Source: Ascaphus truei (taxonomy: Eukaryota; Chordata; Amphibia; Anura; Ascaphidae). Taken from it: DNA of 64,000 nt. A program made the position numbers and the translations under genes. The notes beneath the pieces were generated by a model. It saw only the letters and a list, made by a program, of their open reading frames with translations. It was not told the DNA's origin and did not search any database. Below are positions 21,840 through 31,600 of this stretch, one piece after another. The first letter of the stretch is position 1, and every line of letters starts with the position of its first letter. The stretch spans positions 229,000,148-229,064,147 of the forward strand of contig CM071568.1 of NCBI GenBank assembly GCA_036426205.1, read 5' to 3'.

Positions 21840-22790
21840 TTAGATGTGCTGGAGTTTTTACAACAAGGTTTTGACGAGACGGCTACACTCACGGCCCCTT
21901 TTATTCTCCAACATCTCTGATTTTGTTTGGGTATTTTTTTCGAATGCCACGCACTTCACCGCGTTCATGGTGCATTCATGCCGAGACAGCGCTAATACAA
22001 TGCACGCGGCCGCGGCTTTAAATACCGGAACATGCCGCATCAAACACTGCATCTGCCCGCGGTTTTCAGAGTTGCGTTGAAACGGCCGCACGAGGCTAAA
22101 GGCGGCCGCCACTGTAAAAGTAACAGCAATAAAACAAATAAGACAGCACTCAAAAGAATTTAACCAATAGTAGTGCAGGGTGCAAAGGGACCTAGGGGAC
22201 CCTATTTCCCCTAAAGCATATAAAGAATAAACAAGTGTCCCAGCACTCACTGTCTCTGTAGAAAAAAAGCTCAAATACAGGAGTATGTCCAAAATGTCAA
22301 ATGATTTAATTTAAACACGAGAAAAACCACTTGGAGTAATGCAATACACAAGCAGTTAGAGACATTTTCTCCTTGCTCGAGTGAGATTTATGCTGGAGGA
22401 CCGGCGATCGTGGTGGGCTACTATACACGGGTCCTGCGAGAAGCCGCAACCCGGAACAACGTGGTGCCGAGCAAGCCAGCCCCAGCGCGCGGGACTGATC
22501 TGTAAGCCTCAGCACCTGCGCCTAAGAACCCATCTGGACTGTTACCTATGCACTGCTCTACTGGACTTATATATTCTTATATGTAAGTGTTTACTTGTTA
22601 TTTTATTTCACTGTTTTATATAAATCTTGACCCTTGGTGCGCTTTTGTGTTTATTTTTTTACTCTCACAAGATTTGTTTTTGAGAATAAATGTCCCTTTA
22701 TTGGATTTTGGAGTGCTTGCCCTGTTTTTCTTATATCTGTGTACTGCTCTGCTGACACTTGACGGTATGCACAGGGCTGCCGACATGGGT
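21840..22790. other. Intergenic dispersed repeats, unassigned
   Basis: A CpG-rich patch near 21990-22110 (CGCGGCCGCGGCTTTAAATA) and an LTR- or SINE-like tail near 22600-22760 are present. I see no coding region and no defined ends. Confidence 0.3.
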
Positions 22791-22799
22791 TGAGAGCTA

Positions 22800-23214
22800 T
22801 GACCATTGTCAATGGCCCTGCAGGTCCTGGAAGTTGGGCCTGGAACCCTGCGCAGGCACCGCCCCCACACGCACCTGAATTTGGGCCCGCCCAGAAGTCA
22901 CCCCCAACAGATGAACGTGGCACCAGAAGCCCCCCTCTAAGCTGAAGGATAGTGTGGGAGGGGGATATTATGTGAATGGGTGGAGGGGAGTTATGTGTAT
23001 TGGGGTAGAGGGGGAGTTGTGTATTGGGGAAGGGGTTATGTGTATTGGTGGAGAGGTGGGGGTGTGGGAGAGCAGGGTGGGGCGTGAGGGAAAGAGGTGG
23101 GGGAATGGGAAATTATTCCTATTAGCTTGCACCACACGGGAGCTTTAAATCCACGATTTCGATAGTCCCACAAAGCCGGCAGAGCTATGGAAAAAGGAAA
23201 GCAGGATTGCTGAT
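22800..23214. other. Intergenic G-rich DNA, no gene
   Basis: Short degenerate repeats of GGAGTTATGTGTATTGGGG occur at 22985-23060. Nothing else can be supported. Confidence 0.4.
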
Positions 23215-23662
23215 TTAAAGCTGCAGTTCAAGCTGCTGTTTAAAAAAAATAATATATATATTTTTTTCCCATTCAATATGTGCATCAATACAATCTGCAC
23301 ACACAAGTGATTAGCTAAGCTGCACATCGATCCATTCTCCTGTAATAGATCGCTTGCTAAGGGGCTATTTAAATCAGTTCTTGCACAGCATTTTGGGCAA
23401 TGTAGTTCCTGGAATATGATTGACTGGGCAGTTACTAGATACAATTGGTTCACTGCTAGAGAGGGGGCGGGTCTCAAGAGCCAGAGCCTATCAGAAGGGG
23501 AAGGGGGCTGTCACTTTGGAAATGCTTCCTACATTAAAAACATTAAAAATGCCTTTAAAACATTTTTTTTTTTTTTTAATGCTACAAGTATTTTCTCATA
23601 GTGCAGAACTAATTTATTTTAAAAAACACACATGTAGGACATCGCTTGAACTGCTGCTTTAA
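23215..23662. mobile_element. TTAA MITE (TTAAAGCTGCAGTTCA family), copy 1
   Basis: Terminal inverted repeats TTAAAGCTGCAGTTCAAGC and GCTTGAACTGCTGCTTTAA bound a 448 bp non-coding element. TTAA ends suggest the Kolobok (T2-like) or piggyBac superfamily, both frequent in frog genomes. Confidence 0.75.
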
Positions 23663-23871
23663 GAGGCCACTAAAGCTGGTTTGGCAGCATTATATGGTAA
23701 TAATGCTCATGCATAAAATGTACCATTAATAGCATTACCACCTTACTGTATGTGTTTGTTTTTTGTACTTTACAATATTATTTTTCTTTGTTCAGTGGGT
23801 GTTCGTGCATGTTGTTTTACACTTCCTAACACTGGTTCATTTGTTTCCGTTAATTCAGAACATAGTGTAAG

Positions 23872-24135
23872 TCAGGGGAGCACAATCTCTTTTCCCTGCG
23901 CCCCCTGCCAGTTCTTCAATTCCCTTCGCGCCCTCCCCCCTTACCTTGGCTCTGGCGTCATGACGTCACGTTGCCATGGCGACGCGTCTCCAGGAGCAAG
24001 GCAAGTGCAGTTTACTTAGGCCTTCGCTGCTTCCCTGGCACTTAATTTAAGTGCCTTCGGGAACGCGCAGGGCCTCTGTAAACCCTGTACCCCCCTCAAA
24101 CAATCTTACGCCCCCCCAGTTTGCGCACCCCTAGT
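23872..24135. mobile_element. hAT-like non-autonomous element
   Basis: The left end CAGGGGAGCACAATCTC and right end GTTTGCGCACCCCTAG look like diverged hAT termini (CAGGGGTGCGCAAAC type). The interior is GC-rich and has no coding region. Confidence 0.45.
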
Positions 24136-24206
24136 AAGTAACAGCTCCAAGGCCCAGATCCACAAGAGGGTGCCGAGTTTTAACACACCTCCACTCCTAT
24201 TTATGT

Positions 24207-24365
24207 GAATGTATAGCTTTATTTATATAGCACCCACACTGTACGGAGCACTTTACTGAAGAGACAATCCGGAAATTATAATACAGTATGTGCAAACAAC
24301 ATCAGACGATAGGAAAGGAAATCCCTCACCCGGAGAGCTTACAATCTAAGTGAAAGAGAATACAT
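24207..24365 (-). mobile_element. L2-like LINE 3' tail, antisense
   Basis: TAGCTTTATTTATATAGCAC and GAGAGCTTACAATCTAAGTG are the reverse complement of the L2-type tail (AGATTGTAAGCTC ... GCGCTATATAAATAAAG). Related copies lie at 32834 and 57063. Confidence 0.7.
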
Positions 24366-24371
24366 GTGTGC

Positions 24372-24830
24372 TTAAAGCTGCAGTTCAGTCTTTTTTTTTT
24401 TTTTTAACATTTATTTTTTTACTTCAATAGTTTTATGTGTGCAATCTCTAATTACCTAAAGAACTGTATAGCTGCAGGTCAATTCGTTTTCCATGTATTG
24501 ATAGGTCGAAATTTGGTGACATATTAAAAGCTGGCATTTGTTTATAATCTGCTTGACTGGCAGTGGAAGCTCATGAATATTCATGAGCAATCCTGCACTG
24601 ACATGTGCTAGAGGGAGGGGCAGGGCTGACAAAGGGGTGTGCCAGGGCTTGTGACAGGACATGAAGGGGCAGTGCCTTAGCAAATGGCTGTTAAAATAGA
24701 ATACAAGAAAATTGGTCTTTCAAAGTTGTTTTTTTAAAAACAGAAAATGCTAAAAGTATTTTTTCTTACTACAGAACTGATTTATTAAAAAAAACAAACA
24801 TGCAGGATATTGACTGAACTGCAGCTTTAA
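24372..24830. mobile_element. TTAA MITE (TTAAAGCTGCAGTTCA family), copy 2
   Basis: TTAAAGCTGCAGTTCAGTC and its inverse GACTGAACTGCAGCTTTAA bound a 459 bp element. The right sub-terminal AAAACAAACATGCAGGATAT resembles the matching part of copy 1 (AAAACACACATGTAGGACAT). No coding region. Confidence 0.8.
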
Positions 24831-24999
24831 GGTTAGCATCCTTTTGTGGGTCCGGACCGGCGTTTCCTGTCATCATAAGGATGACAAGGCTAGAATGATT
24901 AGGTTACAGATTGCTGGCAGCCTTTCCCATTCAAATGACATGTCTCTGGTTCCGGATTCATATCTCTGACGCCCAATGATCAGGAGACATTTAAAGTGC

Positions 25000-25560
25000 A
25001 GACATGTCTGCTTCCTGCTCCTCTGATCCTCTCGCCTCGCAGAGAAGCTCCCTATTACCGCCACCTTCCTCTGCGCCTTCCTCCTCCGGGTCTTGGAGAG
25101 GGAAGTGACGCTTCATTACGTCATTTCCCCCGGCAGTGAAAAAAAACACAAAAAATAAATAAATAATAATTAGTATGTATGACAGAGGACGTTTGACGCC
25201 AACCTCCCCCATCAGTTCAAACATTGCGCGGCGGACACGGGACCGGCAGCTGTGTGAATGAAGCGAAGCGGCGCGCGGACACGGGGACCTGCCGCTGTGT
25301 GAATGAGGCGGAGCGCCGGGTGCTCCTGTGTATATATAGGCGGGAAGGGAGCGGCACGCGGACAGCAGGTGCTGTAAAAACGTTACTGCTTATTTTATTT
25401 AATGGGTGGGCGCGAGAAGGGGGGGACACGACAGACGCACTCAAGGTTTTTGTGACGTCATACCGCTGTGACAGGGTCGCTGCGGGACTGTGAGAGGAGT
25501 GAGTGGCTTGCAAATAGGCTGGTTGGGACGTGTTTGTGCGCGCGAATGAGTGTTGTTGTA
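25000..25560 (+). promoter_or_regulatory. CpG-rich block, candidate topbp1 promoter and non-coding first exon
   Basis: This is the most CpG-rich non-minisatellite stretch between the genes. It contains TGACGTCAT (a CRE-like palindrome) near 25452 and a partial duplication with GCTGTGTGAATGAAGCG at 25248 and GCTGTGTGAATGAGGCG at 25292. It lies 3 kb upstream of the topbp1 start exon, which begins with an acceptor and therefore needs an upstream non-coding exon. The duplication and TATATATAGG at 25330 could instead mean a GC-rich repeat. The assignment is inference. Confidence 0.3.
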
Positions 25561-25639
25561 TTGCCCAAGGCAGGCGCACACAAGCCTGAATCCCAACAAG
25601 TGGAGTTATTCACACAAGCCACACACTTTAATATACTCA

Positions 25640-26517
25640 CTCTTTAGGTCAATACATCTCCGTTACAAATGCATAGATTTTATTTTAGTCAACAGTCTTC
25701 ATGAAATGTCTCATATGTCAAGTTCCACCACCAGCCTATTGGGTATTTGAGAAAAAGGGGGAGGGGAATCTTCCAAATGTCACTGAGTTGGGTCCTTGGA
25801 GTTTTTGACATCTGTGAAGAAATAAATGTCAATGAAATATTTCTCTTTTTAATAAATCAATGAGACTGGCTTCCATTGAGTGATCTGTAGCAGCCCTGAG
25901 CACCCCCCCCCCCCCCCTGAGCCAGACTCGCTTAGTTCCAGTTTTGCCAATGCTAGGTTTCCATGCTGCACATTGCAATTTCTGTTCAAAAGAAAGACCC
26001 ACTACAACCCAGATATATTGTTAAAATATTAAAATGTGTTCATTGCAATAATTTATAAATGAAATAAAGTATACTAGATGTATAACCGCCCTCGCAATAA
26101 GTAATCTGCTAACTACATGAAATATATATTTTTTAAAAACAGCATCAAATGTTTGGGAGGGCAGCACAGGCATTGTCACACAGTGTATGACAGTCATTCC
26201 GAGCATTAGTGGTCTGCTGAGATTCAGTATAGTGTCACACACTGAATTCAGATTTGTTCCATTTTTGGGGGGCTATCTTGAAACCTCACTCATTTTGGGA
26301 CAATAAGATGTGCTGTATGCTTTGGTTGTATACAGCACCTAACCATGAAGATAATTCAGTGCAGAGCTGTGCACAGGGCACGTACTGTAGCATCATGAGG
26401 ATGCAGTGATAGAGGTGCATGGTATATGCTTTTATTTATAGCCCGTTAGATAATAATTGGTCCGTGAACCCCTAATTAATAAATATTGTCTACTCAGACT
26501 ATTGCTAACAATGACTG
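25640..26517. other. Intergenic DNA, no gene
   Basis: AT-rich sequence with a homopolymeric C run at about 25901-25917. Nothing else is supported. Confidence 0.4.
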
Positions 26518-26785
26518 ATCCCAGGCAGTATAGTGTCTTGAGCTTGTGGGGGCAACGTGCTTAATAAGGCCTCATACTGCCCCTCAGTGTGTGCAGACAG
26601 CGTGGGTGGTATAGCTGTCAATTATTGCTGGAGCTTCCAAAGTCACATCCCACATTGTGGGGAGCGACTTCGGAAGCTCCTGCTGTAATTGGCCGCTATA
26701 CCACCCACGCTAAAGTGCAGTTCGGGGCATTAATAAGTAAACAGTCTCCACACGGGCTCATGAACCCACTATAGTGCCTGGGATC
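26518..26785. mobile_element. Long palindromic MITE, 268 bp
   Basis: GATCCCAGGCAGTATAGTG at the left is mirrored by ACTATAGTGCCTGGGATC at the right. The inner arms AGCGTGGGTGGTATAGCTGT and its inverse CGCTATACCACCCACGCT lie at about 26600 and 26692. The whole element folds into one hairpin. It has no coding region. Confidence 0.75.
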
Positions 26786-27489
26786 CGCCATTACATATAA
26801 TATATATCTAAGTCCCTATAACTGAATGTGTCAAAACGATGACCGGGTGACCCCTTTTACACAGGCCTGTATTTTCTAACGGTAGAGGCTATTTACCCAG
26901 TGATTCGGGTATATGGCTTTGGCTTTCCGCCTCTTCACCAACAACGGATGGGTATAGGCGACTTCCACGGAAAACGTCACTTTCAAAAGATCCGTGGAAG
27001 TTGTTTAGCTGGATATACACAAGGGGACGCTAGGCCCAAGGGTCGACAGAGCCCATTTGGTTAGAAACGAGGGGCGCCACATGAAGGCAGGGTTGTCAAT
27101 TGATAATGAGAGGCTCTATATTTGCATCAATTATCCTTGCCCCCCGATTCGGGTATATAAGGCACTTGTTCAGCTTTATTTAACCGGCAGCAGGATAGAT
27201 ATACTTTGTTCAGCCTAACCCTTACTCCAATACTTACTTACTTACTTAATTCCAGCTTTACCCTAATCTGCCAATCTAACCATAATATGCCAGCCTTATC
27301 CTAACAGAACCCTAATAGGTTTAATAATCTGATAGATCATTATCGCTGGCTAAATAAGGAAGGTGGCTCAGTCAACGACTGACTACAAGCTGTGGTACAT
27401 TCCTGAGGAAATACTGTAGCAGCAGTTGTCATAATTGAGTGCTGGAGAAACTTCACGGGTACCATTTAGGGTTTACATCTTCTAAAATC
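26786..27489. other. Intergenic DNA with octamer and TATA-like motifs
   Basis: ATTTGCAT lies near 27120 and GTATATAAGG near 27153, about 35 bp apart, and GATTCGGGTATAT occurs at both 26901 and 27146. No coding region follows. It may be the edge of a retroelement or an unrelated promoter-like sequence. Confidence 0.25.
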
Positions 27490-27588
27490 AATGACCGAGC
27501 CACTGATTGAGTCACCTATGCTCAAGCAGGGATATCCTTAAAACCTGGCCGGTTGGTGGCCCTTGAGGACTGGTGTTGGTCACCCCTG
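27490..27588. mobile_element. Half copy of a hAT-like palindromic MITE
   Basis: GAGCCACTGATTGAGTCACC, AGCAGGGATATCCTTAAAAC and GTTGGTCACCCCTG match the right arm of the complete palindrome at 36967-37157. The left arm is degraded. Confidence 0.65.
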
Positions 27589-27599
27589 TGTTAAGGGAT

Positions 27600-28582
27600 T
27601 TGTATTTTTCTGTTCTGAGTTAGATAGTTGGACTTTACATTTAATTATGCTTATAAACGGATCTTGCATTCTGAAACAAATGCATTCTTCCGTTTGTCAG
27701 CATTATACGGTGTTTGGGATATCTCGGCCTTTTATCCTCCTATTTAACACAATCAGTCTTGGCATTAATGTTTGAGATCTGTGCAAACTGGGGTGGGGAG
27801 GACGGTGGTTACAGAGGCCCTGCGCTTCGCCGAAGGCATTTATATGAAATGCCGGGGATCGCGCGAGGCCTCTGTAACTGTACTCGCTTTCCAGCGACGT
27901 GTCAAATGACGCCACAGGGTAATGTAATGTGATGTCGTGTTGCCATGACAACGTGGCCTTACATGACCCCGTGGTGTCATTTGGTGGGTGGGGGGTGTGA
28001 GAGAAGACAGAGGGGCGCAGGGAGAAGAGTTTGCGCACCCCTTGTATAGACATGGCACAAATCACTCAGCGGTTATGTTACCACAATGTGAGTCATAAAC
28101 AATTGAACTTTTTGTGTCCTGCAAGAAGTTGTGAACTTTTAGATACCACACAGCCCCTGCTCTCCCCCCTAAAAATAGATTATTTCATGGCAAACAAACT
28201 CCTATGTTATTATTGTCCTTTTGGCAATATTCAACATTTGTAGTCCGATGATACCTAATTCTTGAAGCTAGGGTACGTGTATGATGCAGGAATATTTGTA
28301 TTGTTGGCACAATATAACCAGGTCATCATTATCAGCCCCTTCAGTGTTTGTAAATGTAAAAAAAGGTGTGTGTATTCTTCCAGTGAAAGGAACTGTTTCA
28401 GGGCTAGATATCCCTGTTGTGTTCCATTAAGTGCAAGAAGGTTCTGCATGTATCAGTCCGGTGATACATGGGATTCTCTACTCATTACCTTGCGATGAGG
28501 GAAATTAGAGCTGTTAAGTGTGAGCATTGTGGGAGTAGAACTAGGATGACTTATGAATGTTTGCTCTGTTTTGTCCCATCAG
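27600..28582. other. Sequence immediately upstream of the topbp1 start exon
   Basis: A GC-rich hAT-like remnant lies at about 27765-28040 (GTGCAAACTGGGGTGGGG ... GTTTGCGCACCCCTT), similar to the one at 23872. The last 500 bp are AT-rich and lead to a TTTTGTCCCATCAG acceptor. No exon can be recognised. Confidence 0.4.
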
Positions 28583-28673
28583 TTTAAAGATGGCTAGAGG
28601 TGAAAATGAGCCATTTCTTGTGAAGTTTGTGAAGTCCCCTGAAAACACTGACTTCTTTGTGGAAGCTCACGAG
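28583..28673 (+). CDS. topbp1: topbp1 start exon (coding from 28590)
   Basis: The exon begins after GTCCCATCAG and has only 7 bases before ATG at 28590-28592 (AAAGATGG, a fair Kozak context). It encodes 28 residues, [20 protein letters not shown] onward, ending at a GTAAGA donor. The acceptor in front implies a separate upstream non-coding exon. Confidence 0.92.
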
Positions 28674-31600
28674 GTAAGAGATTTGCTTTGCAGAGGAAGA
28701 TGCATTAAATATGACAGTGGGTTTTGGACTGTACCTGTTCTATTTCTTTTGCTGGTAGTGCTATTTCATTTCACAAATTTTCAGTTGCACCACTAGGTTA
28801 TAAAGCCTAAGGGGAGACTATTCCTAGTTAGTCTTTTAATACATGCTATGGTACACAATATAAATATGTTTATTATATAGAAACAGGTAACTTACATTTG
28901 TTCCATGTACTCTAGCAATCGTTTCTACTTGCCTTGAAAGCTTGCACTCTAGGTGATCTTCAGCCAATATCGCTTTATTTCCTGCGGGCTGTATTGAATC
29001 TGCCCCCATGAAAATGTTAAACGTCTGTAATCAAGAACATGTGAATGTTTCTTTAAGCAGCATTGCATGTTCAGGGGTCAAAATAAGTTTCTCTTCCCCT
29101 TTTTAAAATAATGTGTAACACTATAATGAGTTGTATGTACTTTCTTTACATTTCCATTGTGGTAGTAGATTTAAACAACTGGAAGTAAGTCGTTATACAC
29201 CCTAAACAAATCCTTTTTGAAAGAGTGAATGATCAGAGCATTATTAGTGCTTTAGGAGGGTCCGGCAGTACTTTGGGCAAAAAAAAATTCAAAATCAAAT
29301 CTGTAATGTTTTGTAGACAATGTAACATCATAGGATCATAACTTGAACGCAACCCATTGTACACGAGCTGACTTTTTATCTGAACACTGTATTATGGGTC
29401 AGTGACTCCCCCTTCTTTAGTTCTGCCGCCTCGACGTTTTTATTGTACAGGGAAAAGTGATATAAACGACCACAATGATTAATAAGCAAGCAGAGTTAAA
29501 TCTCTAATCTTTAAGCATAAAGACTATTCATGATAACTGGCCATAGTTCACTTTTTTTTTATTGCATGTGATTACGTTACAGTATTTTGTAGTGATGCTA
29601 GGCGTACTTAAAAAGTCATTTATTTTTTATTTTTTATTCTGTCAACTAGAATCTTGGAAATCTGACAAAATGAAGTATTCTATGTGATCATCATTTAATT
29701 GGTTACATGTTGTATTGACAATTTTCAGTAGGTGAAATAGAAAGTGCCATCTAACAAATGTGGGTCTTGCTGTTCTTTATCATAATAGGCAATCAAGGAG
29801 TTTCAGTCTGATGAATATCTTCAGTTTATTGAAGAAAGAGAAGCCCTGGACTTAAAAGAGAAAGACAAATCTCTCTACATTTGTGATCCTTTCAGCGGTG
29901 CTGCCTTTAACCACCTCAAACAGGTTTGCCTACTGCCACTGTATGGGGATAATATAGCTCGTGAGGAGTGTCACCCACTCTCTTAATGAATGTAGGGGAA
30001 GCTGTCAACTACTCGTTATCCCCTTCATTGCGTGGAAGATCGGCAGTGTAATGCAGAGCTCCAGGCTGCTCAGCTGATAACACAACAAATACAATAAGAA
30101 ACAGGACGATATCAATAAATAATTAGCACCTTTTGCAATAAGGATCTGCAAATTTGCTATGGAGGAAAGTAAGGGGTTCTCCACGAAGCAGGGAGGAAAT
30201 GGCGGCGATCTGAAACCAATTATTCAACAAAGAAGCTAAAGAGACAGTGTTGCTTTTTGGACTTTTCAACCCCACGCATTAAAACAACAGTACTAAGACC
30301 CCAAGCTTTTTTCCTGTAATAGTCACCTATCCAGAAGGCCAGTCTGGATTTTCCTCTTCCCGCGCATATTAGAGTGGACCCGGGGGTGACTGGGACTGGA
30401 TCAAAATAGAGTCGTGGCATCTAGAGAAAAGGGGGAGAGAGCACATCCAAGCTAGAATAGGCTGGGGTTACAAGGCTAAGCGCCATTGGTAGGGGGTGGA
30501 TGAGGGCCACCAGTGAGAGGGGGTCCCAAGATAGGATTTGGATCTTAGGGTATAGAGAGAGGCTGATAAACTGAGTGTAACGCCTGTATGCCCGCAGACC
30601 TGGCCAGTCCCCAGTACTGAGGTGGGTAAGGGTATAACACGCACCCACAGCAGTGAGGGCGTGCCCGGAGTGTGGTAAGATGCGTTGCCGGGCCTGGTGA
30701 GAAAAGGGTTAACGATATGCTTGCTGAGTCCGGGGTGGCAGAAGTCGGAGGGTTAATGTCCAAGAGCCTAGGGTCAGGGGCAGGAGAAAGCAGCGTAGTG
30801 AGGTCCAAAGCAGAGTCCAGGGGTAAAGAGGTACACGTAGTCAAGCCGAGCCGAGATCAATCCAAGGGAATCCAAACAGGCAGGAACATGAACAAGGAGC
30901 TGAAACAGAGAGCTTGGCAAAGTCACTGCACACAGGAACCATAGAGAAGCTATGCTGAGCGATGACAGAGACGGCAGACTGGGGTTATAAGGGAAGGAGG
31001 ACCAATGGTAGCAAGAGGAGGAGCGGAGGCTTGGCTGAGAGCTTGCAGTGATAGGTCCAGGTGAGCAGGAAGGGAGACAGGAGAATGATATCTGGTAATA
31101 GCCTGCAGCCGATGGGGGGAGGCACCAGCAGCACAGGAGGGCAGGTAAGAGGATCGGGTGCACGCGCCTTCTGTAAGGTTGCTGTGCGCGCGCCCCCCGA
31201 TCGCGTGCATGCAGATGTGGCGTGCGCCGCGGAGGAACGGCTCGGCGTGAGAGAGGTAGGATGTTGAGGGAGTGGCGAAACGGGGCAGGGAGCTGCCGTG
31301 GGGCCAGAGGTGACGGGGACCCGCTGAGAGGCGCGAGTCCCCTGATCCGTTACACTGAGGATGCATAACCCAGAGGTATAGCAAAATGAGGTTTGACGGA
31401 GGTACATGTCCCTTGTTATTATTTTCTAGTTCTTGGGGGATGAGGTACAAGTTTTGAAGGAGGTGGGAGTTCTAAATATATGTGGAGTCTGGCAGGCGAG
31501 TAAAAACAAAGGGTCCATAGGAAAGGCCCAGTACAGCTTCACCTGCAGTGAGATGTCAGGGTTGAGGGCCGGACTATCAAGTCCAGTAAAGGGTCATACT

